From: Microvirga arvi
GTDB lineage: Bacteria; Pseudomonadota; Alphaproteobacteria; Rhizobiales; Beijerinckiaceae
Direction of reading: 5' to 3'
Length of the DNA stretch: 64,000 nucleotides
Assembly: GCF_016892765.1 (NCBI RefSeq)
Contig: NZ_JAFEMD010000013.1
Location: forward strand, 62,001 to 126,000
Every line of letters starts with the position of its first letter. Positions within the stretch are counted from its first letter, which is position 1. Shown here piece after piece: positions 54,514 to 62,632 of this stretch. A model generated the notes under the pieces. The model had not been told where the DNA came from. It saw nothing but the letters and a program-made list of their open reading frames with translations, and searched no databases. The position numbers and the translations under genes were made by a program.

Positions 54514-56505
54514 ATGGCGTTTCTGTCTCGGTTGAAGCAGCCGTCGGTGCGGATGCGCGTCGCGACGTTGAGCGGCGTGATGGTGCTTGGCTTTGCGGTT
54601 ATCGGCGCGGTGCTCCAGACGGGCCGTTCCGAGGTGGAGCAGGCGCTGGCGACGCAGCAGACCTACTCGGCCCTCGCCGACAAGGCCAATCGGTTCCGCG
54701 GCCGTGCCGACGGCCTGAAGGTCGCGGCCGGCGAATGGACGAAGAGCCGCCTCAGCCATCACGGCCAAGCCTTCATGGATCAGCACAAGGCGCTGGCGGC
54801 CCAGCTCGACGAGATGAGTGCCGCCTCGGGTGCCGTCCTGATCGAACCCGAGATCGCCGCGCTGAAGCAGCACGCGGCCGCCTTGCTCAGCCAAGGAAAG
54901 GCCCTCAACAACCTCTATGTCGGCATCGGCACCAAGCCCGACGAGGGGGCGCAGGGACGCCTCATCAAGGCCGAAGGCAATCTCGAAAAGCTGGTGCGGC
55001 CCCTGACGGCCAGCGGCGAGACCATCGCCTGGCGCCTGTGGGCCGCCATGCTCGGCATGTTCAATCAGGAAGCCCGCGCCCGGATCCTGCTCGAGGAGAG
55101 CATCCTGGGTGCCTTCGAGGTCGAGCAGGGACGGTTCACCCGCGCCCTGGCCCAGCTCTCCGGCGATCTCGCCAAGGAAAAGGCAGGCATCGAAAGCGCC
55201 AGCGTAACCTTCCAGGAAGCCTTCAACGCCTGGGGCGAGCTGGAGCGGGAAGTGGCCGGCCAGAGCGAGAAGCTGATGGGCCAGTTCGACTTGCTCGTTC
55301 CGGTTCTCGACCAGCTGCTCGCCAAGGTCCGCGCCGAGGCGCACCAGACCGATGAGCAGCTCACCGCCTCGCAGAATCGCACCTTCTCCCTGATCCTCTG
55401 GGCGATGGGCGCCACGCTCCTGTTCGGCCTGATCCTGAACTTCATCGTCGGGCGCTCGATCTCCCTGCCGCTCACCCGCCTCCAGCAGGCCATGCGGCGG
55501 CTCGCCGACGGCGATGCGTCCACGGACATCCCCTCGACCAAAGCCACCGACGAGATCGGCGCCATGGCCCGCACCGTCCTGGTCTTCCGCGACAATGCCC
55601 GCGAGCGCGAGCGGCTGACGCAGGAGCGCGAGGGCATGGCGGCTCTCGATGCCGAGCGGGCTCATGCGATCACCCATGCGATCGCAGCCTTCGACGCCTC
55701 CGTCGAGCAGATCCTGGCCGAGGTCCGCCAGGTCACGGGCGAGCTCGCGAAAGCCTCCGGCCAGCTCGAGGGATCGGCCAACCACGTGACCCAGCAGGCC
55801 CAGATCGCAGGCTCGGCCTCCTTACGAACGGCGCAGAACATGTCGGCGGTGGCGAGCGCCGCCGAAGAGCTCGATGCGTCGCTGGCCGAGGTCGCCGCCC
55901 AGACGAGCGCCTCGGCGAAAGCCTCCGAACGGGCCGTCGCCGAGGCCCGCGGCGCTTCCGGCAGCATGTCGATCCTCTCCTCCGCAACCTCCCAGATCGG
56001 CGAGGTGGCGGGTCTCATCCGCTCCATCGCGGCGCAGACCAACCTGCTCGCGCTGAACGCCACCATCGAGGCGGCCCGCGCGGGCGAAGCCGGCAAGGGC
56101 TTTGCGGTCGTCGCCAGCGAGGTGAAGGACCTGGCGGGCCAGACCGCCAAGGCCACCGAGGAGATTGCCCGTCAGATCGAGGCCGTGCAGGCCGCTTCAC
56201 GGGAGACCCTGGTGGCGCTCGGCACGGTGCAGGCCTCCGTCGAGGATCTCGCAGGCGTCGTCTCCACCGTGGCCGGAACCGTCAGCCAGCAGACGGCGGC
56301 GGTGTCGGAGATCGCCCATTCCGTGGCCCAGGTCTCCTCGGAGGCGCAGGCAGGCACCTCCGCCATCGAGACCACGCAGGGAGTCGCGGTCCAGTCCCTG
56401 GAGGCTGCCCGCAACGTGGCGGATCTTTCGGTCGCCTTGGAGAGCCAAGCCCAGCGCCTCGGCGCCGAGATCGGCCAATTCCTGAACAGCGTCAGGGCGG
56501 CGTAG
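54514..56505 (+). CDS. Methyl-accepting chemotaxis protein
   Basis: A chemoreceptor of 663 residues. Membrane segments lie at about 18-40 ([16 protein letters not shown]) and about 297-320 ([20 protein letters not shown]), with a helical periplasmic sensor of about 250 residues between. A HAMP domain (about 320-375) and a signalling hairpin tip ([40 protein letters not shown]) follow. The C-terminus lacks a CheR-binding pentapeptide. The ATG at 54514 follows GGGGG. No chemotaxis genes are nearby, and the ligand is unknown. Confidence 0.93.
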   Translation: MAFLSRLKQPSVRMRVATLSGVMVLGFAVIGAVLQTGRSEVEQALATQQTYSALADKANRFRGRADGLKVAAGEWTKSRLSHHGQAFMDQHKALAAQLDEMSAASGAVLIEPEIAALKQHAAALLSQGKALNNLYVGIGTKPDEGAQGRLIKAEGNLEKLVRPLTASGETIAWRLWAAMLGMFNQEARARILLEESILGAFEVEQGRFTRALAQLSGDLAKEKAGIESASVTFQEAFNAWGELEREVAGQSEKLMGQFDLLVPVLDQLLAKVRAEAHQTDEQLTASQNRTFSLILWAMGATLLFGLILNFIVGRSISLPLTRLQQAMRRLADGDASTDIPSTKATDEIGAMARTVLVFRDNARERERLTQEREGMAALDAERAHAITHAIAAFDASVEQILAEVRQVTGELAKASGQLEGSANHVTQQAQIAGSASLRTAQNMSAVASAAEELDASLAEVAAQTSASAKASERAVAEARGASGSMSILSSATSQIGEVAGLIRSIAAQTNLLALNATIEAARAGEAGKGFAVVASEVKDLAGQTAKATEEIARQIEAVQAASRETLVALGTVQASVEDLAGVVSTVAGTVSQQTAAVSEIAHSVAQVSSEAQAGTSAIETTQGVAVQSLEAARNVADLSVALESQAQRLGAEIGQFLNSVRAA

Positions 56506-56569
56506 AAGCCATTTCCCCCTTGCGGCTAGGGTGGTATCGCTGGTGAGAAAGCAGACCAGCAGGCCGCAG

Positions 56570-56790
56570 GCTCACCTCTCCTTGTGGGAGAGGTCGCGCC
56601 AAAGGCGCGGGTGAGGGGTTACAGGTTTATCCGGATAGCACTCTCCCCCTCACCCTCGCTGCGCTCGACCTCTCCCCACCGTGGAGAGGTGACGCTGTAT
56701 GAGCGTCGCGCCTTCCGGATAAAGCGCATCGCTCTGACTTTCCGATCCCCACCCTCGATCCCTCCCCGCAAGGGGGAGGGCACTGCTCCC
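56570..56790. repeat. Cluster of CTCTCCCC-type intergenic hairpins
   Basis: Several imperfect inverted repeats follow one another, with CTCACCTCTCCTTGTGGGAGAGG, CTCACCCTCGCTGCGCTCGACCTCTCC and CCCCGCAAGGGGGAGG. The same style appears at 60478-60615. No gene is present between the MCP and SIMPL genes (286 bases). Confidence 0.6.
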
Positions 56791-56791
56791 G

Positions 56792-57523
56792 TCACGGCCG
56801 TCCGGCCATCTCCCAGACGAGCTGGACATTGGCCGTGTAGCGGATCGTCGCCGGCGGCACGATCGGCACCGACTCGGCGCCCTTGGCCATCGCCATGGAC
56901 ATGCGCATGTCGGGCTGCGGCTCGAATGGCTGGGCCGAGCCGTCCCGGATCTCCAGCAGGCGGCCGAGGGACACGCCTGCAGCGGCGGCATAGATCTCAG
57001 CCTGTCGGCGAGCATCGCGCACGGCGGCCTCACGGGCGCGGTCGCCGCCCTCCTCCTGCCGGTCGAGGCCGAAGGAAACCGACTGGAACGTCATGTCGCC
57101 GCTCGCCAGGATCTCGCCGGCCAGACGCCCGACCCCGTCGAGATCGCGGCTGGTGATCCGCAGCTGATGATGGGCGGAGAACTTCGGCGTCTTCACCTCC
57201 TTGCCGTCGGGGCCGACCTGCTGCGGCGTCTGGAAGACCTGGAAATTGGCGGTGCGGATGTCCTCCCGCTTGATGCCGAGGCCCTGAATGCGGGCGAGCA
57301 CCCGTTCCGTTGCCGTGCTGTTGGCGGCGCTCGCCTGCGCGACCGTGTCGGCCCGTGCTTCCACCGTCACATGGATGCGCGCGAAGTCCGGCTTCAGCTC
57401 CGCCTCGCCGGTTCCCATCACGCTGATCGTGGGCTGGCGCGGCGCGGGGGCTTGTTGGCCGACCTGGGCCAGGGCCGGGGAGGCAAGGCTCAAGGCGAGA
57501 AGAGCGGCGAGGGCGAGGCGCAT
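56792..57523 (-). CDS. SIMPL-domain (DUF541) exported protein
   Basis: A periplasmic protein of 243 residues with a signal peptide (MRLALAALLALSLASPALAQ) and a SIMPL domain (PTISVMGTGEAELKPDFARIHVTVEARADTVAQASAANSTATERVL). Relatives act in oxidative-stress or outer-surface functions, with no known enzyme activity. The ATG at 57523 was chosen by the signal peptide. A strong terminator of the upstream potF gene lies between. Confidence 0.88.
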   Translation of the reverse strand: MRLALAALLALSLASPALAQVGQQAPAPRQPTISVMGTGEAELKPDFARIHVTVEARADTVAQASAANSTATERVLARIQGLGIKREDIRTANFQVFQTPQQVGPDGKEVKTPKFSAHHQLRITSRDLDGVGRLAGEILASGDMTFQSVSFGLDRQEEGGDRAREAAVRDARRQAEIYAAAAGVSLGRLLEIRDGSAQPFEPQPDMRMSMAMAKGAESVPIVPPATIRYTANVQLVWEMAGRP

Positions 57524-57542
57524 GATGAAACGTCCTTCTTGT

Positions 57543-57576
57543 AAAGACAAAAGCTCCGCCCGAGTGGGCGGAGCTT
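57543..57576 (-). terminator. Rho-independent terminator of potF
   Basis: On the minus strand AAGCTCCGCCC and GGGCGGAGCTT form an 11-bp perfect stem with a 4-base loop (57551-57576), followed by TTGTCTTT. It lies 43 bases past the potF-like stop. Confidence 0.85.
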
Positions 57577-57619
57577 GGCGGGCGCGTGAGACGATGCGCG
57601 AACGAGTCTGAGCGCCGGA

Positions 57620-58705
57620 TTAACGGCCGGTCTTCACGCGGGTCCAGAGCCGGGTGACGGTGCGCTGGGAGCGCTCGTCATAGGCCGTGTTGGTGAAAAG
57701 CCGCTTCATGGTGGCCTCGTCCGGATAGATGCCGGGATTGTCGAGGATCGCCTTGTCGATGTGTTGTTTGGCGGCCAAATTGCCGGAGGCATAGGACACG
57801 AAGTTCGTGTTCATGGCGGCGATCTCGGGACGGAGCATGAAGTTGATGAATTCATGCGCCTCGGTCACGTTCTTGGCGTCCGCCGGGATCACGAAGCTGT
57901 CGAACCACATCAGCGCGCCTTCGCGCGGGATGACATAGCCGACCTCGACGCCGTTCTTGGCCTCCTCGGCCCGGCTCTTGGCCTGAATCATGTCGCCGGA
58001 ATAGCCCACCGCCACGCAGATGTCGCCGTTGGCGAGCGCATTGATGTATTCGGAGGAGTGGAACTTCTGGATGTTGCCGCGGACGCGGAACAGAGCATCG
58101 CCCGCCCTGTTCAGATCCTCGACCCGCTTGGAATCGGGATTGAGGCCCAGATAGGCCAGCACGCCGGGGAAGAGGTCTTCGGGTGAGTCCAGCATGTAGA
58201 TGCCGCAGGCCTTCAGCTTGGAGGAGATCTCCGGCTTCAGCACCAGGTCCCAGGTGTTGAGCGGCACGTCGCCGAGGATCTCCTTCACCTTCTTGACGTT
58301 GATGCCGATGCCCGTGGTGCCCCACATGTAGTTGACGGCGTATTGATTGCCCGGGTCGAAGACGGCCAGGCGCTGCGTCACCTCCGGCCACTGGTTGGCG
58401 AGGTTCGGCAGCTTCGCCTTGTCGAGCTTCTGGAACACCTTGGCGCCGATCAGGCGCTGCACGAAGGGGCCCGAGGGCACGACGATGTCGTAGCCCGACT
58501 TGCCGGCGAGAAGCTTGGTCTCGACGATCTCGTTGTTGTCGTAGGTATCGTAGACCACCTTGATGCCGGTCTGCTTCGTGAACTCGTCCAGCGCCTTCGT
58601 ATCCACGTAGTCGGACCAGTTGTAGACGTTGACCACACGCTCCTGGGCGGCGGCGGCGCTGACAAGGCCGAGACCCAGAGCGACCGAAGCGAGAAGACGA
58701 ACCAT
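57620..58705 (-). CDS. potF: Polyamine-binding periplasmic protein, PotF-like
   Basis: A solute-binding protein of 361 residues: signal peptide (MVRLLASVALGLGLVSAAAAQ), then VVNVYNWSDYVDTKALDEFTKQTGIKVVYDTYDNNEIVETKLLAGKSGYDIVVPSG, typical for PotD/PotF. Ligand-site aromatics are in NYMWGTTGIGIN and AVGYSGDMIQAKSRAEEA. It should deliver putrescine or spermidine to a PotGHI importer, whose genes are not in this window. The start is at 58705, with AGGAG about 12 bases upstream. Confidence 0.92.
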   Translation of the reverse strand: MVRLLASVALGLGLVSAAAAQERVVNVYNWSDYVDTKALDEFTKQTGIKVVYDTYDNNEIVETKLLAGKSGYDIVVPSGPFVQRLIGAKVFQKLDKAKLPNLANQWPEVTQRLAVFDPGNQYAVNYMWGTTGIGINVKKVKEILGDVPLNTWDLVLKPEISSKLKACGIYMLDSPEDLFPGVLAYLGLNPDSKRVEDLNRAGDALFRVRGNIQKFHSSEYINALANGDICVAVGYSGDMIQAKSRAEEAKNGVEVGYVIPREGALMWFDSFVIPADAKNVTEAHEFINFMLRPEIAAMNTNFVSYASGNLAAKQHIDKAILDNPGIYPDEATMKRLFTNTAYDERSQRTVTRLWTRVKTGR

Positions 58706-58792
58706 TTTGGGGCGGAACTCCTGCGAAGTGAGTGACGACGGGGGCAGGCTAGGAAATTCTGGCACAAGAAACAATGTCCAAGTTGCTGGCTA

Positions 58793-58930
58793 GAGCATCG
58801 GACCCAAAAGTGGATTTGCACTTTTGGGATTGATCCGATGCTCAATCCTTTAAGCAGCGCATCGTTTTGTGCGGAAAACCGGATCCACTTTTCGCTGGCG
58901 CGGCCCGCTGGGTCCGCATGATGCGCTAAG
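58793..58930. repeat. Two-module GAGCATCG/GCGCATCG intergenic repeat
   Basis: Module 1 (58793-58843) begins GAGCATCGGACCCAAAAGTGG and ends CCGATGCTC. Module 2 (58851-58930) begins TAAGCAGCGCATCGTTTTG and ends GATGCGCTAAG, with CGCTGGCGCGGCCC inside. The modules match those at 36819-36954 in order and orientation. The end overlaps the last codons and stop of the aminotransferase gene. Confidence 0.7.
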
Positions 58931-60080
58931 CAGCCCTCTTGATGGCCCTCGCCAGCCGCTCCAGACCGGCGTCGAGGGTAGAATCCTTCTTGGCGAAGCA
59001 GAAGCGCACCACGTTTTTCACGGCGCCTTCCGCATAGAAGGCCGATACCGGAATCGCCGCGACGCCGTGCTCCGTGACGAGGCGGCGACAGAAGGCGACG
59101 TCGTCGGACTCACCTAAGGGCGCGATGTCGACATTGACGAAGTAGGTGCCCTGGCTCGGGATCACGTCGAAACCGAGCGTCTGCAAGCCGTCCGTGAAGC
59201 GGTCGCGGCTGCGGGCGAAGTTTTTGCGCATGCTCTCGAAATAGGCGTCGTCCTTGGCGAGACCGTAGGCCACGGCGTGCTGCAGGTTCGGCGCCGTTGT
59301 GAAGGTGAGGAACTGGTGCGACTTCGCCAGCACCTTCATGATGGGGGGTGCTGCGCAGACGAAGCCGACCTTCCAGCCCGTGAGGCTGAAGATTTTTCCC
59401 GCCGACCCGATCTTCACCGAGCGCTCGCGCATGCCGTCGAGCGCCAGGATCGGCCGGTGCCGCCGGCCGTCGAACACCACATGCTCCCAAACCTCGTCGG
59501 AGATCGCGATAGCGTCGAAGCGGCGGCAGAAGTCAGCCAGCAGGTTCAGGTCCTCGTCGGAGAACGTTGTCGCCGTCGGGTTGAGCGGATTGTTGAACAC
59601 CACCGCCTTGGTCTTGGGCGAGAAGGCCTGTGCCAGCGCCTCCTCGGTCAGACGGAAATGCGGGGGCTGCAGGGTGACGAATTTCGGCACGCCGCCGGCA
59701 AGCCGCACGAGGGGCAGATAGGCGTCGTACATGGGCTCGAACAGCACCACCTCGTCGCCCGGCTCCACGATGCCGAGAATCGCACCCGCAAGCGCCTCCG
59801 TCGCACCAGACGTGACCATCACCTCGGTGTTCGCATCGAGATCGACGCCCTGCCAGTGTTTGTAGTGGGCGGCAATCGCGGAGCGCAGTTCCGGAATGCC
59901 CATCATCGAGGGATACTGGTTATAGCCGTTGAGCACCGCGTCCGCCGCGACCCGCCGCACGTCCTCCGGTCCCGGATCGTCCGGGAAGCCCTGGCCGAGA
60001 TTGATGGCGCCGGTCTCCCTGGCGAGACTCGACATCACTTCGAAGACGGTGGTGGGCAGGTTGGCGAACAGATTGTTCAT
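58926..60080 (-). CDS. PLP-dependent aminotransferase, class I/II
   Basis: A fold-type I aminotransferase of 384 residues: NLFANLPTTVFEVMSSLARETGAINLGQGFPDDPGPEDV, the substrate loop VLNGYNQYPSMMG, Asn and Pro in NNPLNPTATTF, Asp/Tyr region AISDEVWEHVVF, and the PLP lysine in GSAGKIFSLTGWKVG near 235. Closest by pattern to the YbdL/kynurenine aminotransferase group (methionine or aromatic amino acids to keto acids). Its stop lies in a repeat element. Confidence 0.92.
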   Translation of the reverse strand: MNNLFANLPTTVFEVMSSLARETGAINLGQGFPDDPGPEDVRRVAADAVLNGYNQYPSMMGIPELRSAIAAHYKHWQGVDLDANTEVMVTSGATEALAGAILGIVEPGDEVVLFEPMYDAYLPLVRLAGGVPKFVTLQPPHFRLTEEALAQAFSPKTKAVVFNNPLNPTATTFSDEDLNLLADFCRRFDAIAISDEVWEHVVFDGRRHRPILALDGMRERSVKIGSAGKIFSLTGWKVGFVCAAPPIMKVLAKSHQFLTFTTAPNLQHAVAYGLAKDDAYFESMRKNFARSRDRFTDGLQTLGFDVIPSQGTYFVNVDIAPLGESDDVAFCRRLVTEHGVAAIPVSAFYAEGAVKNVVRFCFAKKDSTLDAGLERLARAIKRAA

Positions 60081-60755
60081 GCCGCTTTCTCACGTTGTTT
60101 CCTGGGACTCTGAACTGCTTGGTATCATGGAGTCGCGGCCAATCGAACCGGGATTGTCAAAACTCCAGCGCCTTGGGGCCCGCAGCCTGAGCTGCGAGCC
60201 TTGCGGGGAGATCGAGGGTGGCGCGTCAGGCAGCCCGGCTCGATGATGGATGGTGAAGGTTAAGAGCCGGACTGCTCGTCACGCGCGGTTTGTTTCAGCG
60301 GACCTGGATCAAGCCAGGATCGGCCACCCGCGATCACAGGTTTGCGAGACCTGCGGCGGGACCGCTCCCTGCCCCACTCTTGCGACGCCTCGCGAGCGCG
60401 CCCCTCGAGGGCGGGGATAGGGAATGATATAGCCGAGCTTAGGACGATTGTCAAGAACAAAATGAGAACACGCCACCTGCCCTCTCCCCTGTGCGGGAGA
60501 GGGTGGCCCTCGCGTCAGCGAGGGTCGGGAGAGGGGCGGTGCGAGACCGATGACGTCCCCTCTCCCGGCTCACTCCGTTCGCCACCCTCCCCCGCAAAGG
60601 GGGGAGGGAGAGACCCGCGCCCTGTCCTGCACGCGATCCCGGATCGGCTGCGCCATCCGGGATGACCAGGGTGGTGACGACAAACGAGAAGACAGAGGCG
60701 CTTTGTCCTCGCAATGTTTCATGCTCTATCGACGGGAACAACGAAACCGTCCTGC
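60081..60755. other. Long gap with repeats and no supported gene
   Basis: This 675-base interval has hairpin-forming repeats at 60478-60615 and otherwise shows no gene, RNA or clear riboswitch. A cobalamin or iron element was looked for upstream of the importer and not found. Codon patterns in the short open frames do not suggest coding. Confidence 0.5.
60478..60615. repeat. CTCTCCCC-type intergenic repeat pair
   Basis: The first unit pairs CCTCTCCC with GGGAGAGG and includes CCCTCGCGTCAGCGAGGG. The second contains CCCTCTCCCGGCTCACTCC and CCCTCCCCCGCAAAGGGGGAGGG. They resemble 56570-56790. Likely a dispersed repeat family. Confidence 0.6.
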
Positions 60756-61760
60756 ATGCTCCTCACCCGCTCTCCCCTCATCCCCGGCCTGCTTGCCCTC
60801 CTCGTCGCGCTGAGCCTCGCCTCCCTCGTCATCGGCCCGGCACCGATCTCGATCCCCATGGCGCTCAAGGCTCTCGTCTCCTATCAGGGGGCGGCGAGCA
60901 TCGTCGTGCGGGAGCTGCGCCTGCCGCGCACCCTGCTCGCCCTTCTCATCGGCTGGATCTCGGGTCTGGCAGGCGCGGGGCTGCAGGGGCTGCTGCGCAA
61001 TCCGCTTGCCGACACGGCAGTGTTCGGGGCGCCGCAGGCGGCGGCCTTCGGGGCGGTGCTGGTGATCTATTCCGGTCTCGTCGGCACCCTGTCCTGGGCC
61101 CTGCCTTTTGCTGCGATCGCAGGGGCGCTGCTCTCCATCGCCCTCGTGGTGGCGGTGGCAGGGCGAAGCGCCACCATCGTGGTGCTCGTTCTCGCCGGCC
61201 TTGCGGTCGGAAGCCTCGCCGGAGCGGGCACGTCGCTCGCCATCAGCCTCTCGCCCAATCCCTTCGCGGTGACGGAGATCGTGTTCTGGCTCCTCGGCTC
61301 CTTCGAGGACCGCTCGATGGTCCACGTGATGCTAGCAAGCCCCTTCATCCTCCTGGCCACGCTCCTGATCCTGCCGGCCGCATCGGGCCTGCGCGCCCTG
61401 GCCCTGGGGGAGGAGACGGCGCGCAGCCTCGGGATCAACGTGGCGCTGCTCAGGGGACGGATCGTTGCCGGTGCCGCCATCGGCACGGGCGCCGCCGTGG
61501 CCGTGGCCGGGTCGATCGGCTTCATCGGCCTCGTGGCACCCCATCTCGTACGTCCCTTCCTGGGCTACGACCCGGCGCGCACGCTCGTTCCCGCGGGCTT
61601 GGCCGGCGCCGCCCTGCTGCTGGCCGCCGATTGTGCCGTGCGGCTCATTCCCTCCGGAGCCGAGGTCAAGGTCGGCGTGCTGACAGCCCTGCTCGGCGTC
61701 CCGTTCTTCCTGTGGGTCATCGCGCGCCGGAAGGCGGAGCTGGTGGAGGCCCCCGCATGA
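60756..61760 (+). CDS. FecCD-family ABC importer permease
   Basis: A permease of 334 residues with about ten membrane segments. The family motif AGAGLQGLLRNPLADTAVFGAPQAAAFGAV lies near 70-100, and GSIGFIGLVAPHLVRPFLGYDPA near 250-275. These import iron-siderophores, heme or cobalamin. No binding protein or TonB receptor is in the window. The ATG at 60756 was chosen by family length; one at 60714 is possible. It overlaps the ATPase gene by ATGA. Confidence 0.92.
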   Translation: MLLTRSPLIPGLLALLVALSLASLVIGPAPISIPMALKALVSYQGAASIVVRELRLPRTLLALLIGWISGLAGAGLQGLLRNPLADTAVFGAPQAAAFGAVLVIYSGLVGTLSWALPFAAIAGALLSIALVVAVAGRSATIVVLVLAGLAVGSLAGAGTSLAISLSPNPFAVTEIVFWLLGSFEDRSMVHVMLASPFILLATLLILPAASGLRALALGEETARSLGINVALLRGRIVAGAAIGTGAAVAVAGSIGFIGLVAPHLVRPFLGYDPARTLVPAGLAGAALLLAADCAVRLIPSGAEVKVGVLTALLGVPFFLWVIARRKAELVEAPA

Positions 61761-62539
61761 TGCGCCTCGAGATCCGCTCCCTCACGGTCGATCTTGGGAA
61801 GCGCCGCGCGCTCGAAGGCATCAGCCTGTCCCCGGCGCCCGGGCGCCTGACGGCGCTCATCGGCCCCAACGGCGCCGGAAAGACGACCCTGCTGCGGGCC
61901 ATGGCCGGGCTGTCGAGGCCCAGCGCGGGCGAGGTCGTCCTGAACGCGGCTTCCCTTGCCCGGATGCGGGCGTCCGAGCGGGCGCGGGCCATCGCCTACC
62001 TGCCACAGGGCGGCGGGGTGGCCTGGCCCCTGCCGGTCGCAAGCGTCGTCGCCCTCGGCCGCCTGCCACACGGGGAGGAGCCGGACAACCTGCCGCCGTC
62101 GGGGCGGGAGGCGGTCGCGACGGCGCTCCGGTCGGTGGGACTTCAGGGCTTCGAAGGCAGGCCCGCCACCTCCTTGTCCGGCGGGGAGCGCGCCCGGATG
62201 CTGCTCGCCCGCGCTCTCGCGACGCAGGCGCCGGTGCTCCTGGCCGACGAGCCCATCGCCGCCCTCGATCCGCGCCATCAGCTCATCGTGCTCAAGGTGC
62301 TCAGAGCTCATGCCCGAACCGGCGCGACGGTCGTGGTGATCCTGCACGACCTGACCCTGGCGGCCCGCTTCGCCGACGACATCGTCCTGCTGGAACAGGG
62401 AAAAATCGTGGTCTGCGGCCCTCCGGAAACCGTCCTGACCGAAGCCCGGCTCGCCTCCGGCTTCGGCATCCGGGCGCGGGTCGTGCGGGATGCGGATGGC
62501 CTGTCGGTGGTGGCGCAGAGCCCTCTGCCTGAGGCTTGA
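61757..62539 (+). CDS. FecE/BtuD-type ABC importer ATPase
   Basis: An ATPase of 260 residues with Walker A GPNGAGKTT near 38, Q-loop YLPQGGGVAWPLPVASVVALGR, signature LSGGERARMLLARAL, Walker B VLLADEPIAALDP and switch His in VVVILHDLTLAARFADD. It pairs with the FecCD permease. The substrate is a metal chelate, probably an iron-siderophore, heme or a corrinoid. Neighbours do not decide between them. Confidence 0.93.
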   Translation: MMRLEIRSLTVDLGKRRALEGISLSPAPGRLTALIGPNGAGKTTLLRAMAGLSRPSAGEVVLNAASLARMRASERARAIAYLPQGGGVAWPLPVASVVALGRLPHGEEPDNLPPSGREAVATALRSVGLQGFEGRPATSLSGGERARMLLARALATQAPVLLADEPIAALDPRHQLIVLKVLRAHARTGATVVVILHDLTLAARFADDIVLLEQGKIVVCGPPETVLTEARLASGFGIRARVVRDADGLSVVAQSPLPEA

Positions 62540-62632
62540 CGGGGATGCACCAGGGGCATCGGCAAAGCGACAGGGTTACATTGACAAAGACGTAGGCCCA
62601 TCCGATACCGCGAGGCAGAATACGGCAAGGTC

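Noticed and set aside
54394-55785. A 463-codon open frame on the minus strand opposite the chemoreceptor gene
   Set aside because: High-GC codon structure leaves the antisense frame open. The plus strand carries a complete MCP with all expected motifs, and the antisense product resembles no family.
60662-62539. A 625-codon plus-strand frame joining the permease region to the ATPase
   Set aside because: The first two thirds are an out-of-frame reading of the FecCD permease. Only the last 260 codons, starting at the ATGA overlap, are a real gene.
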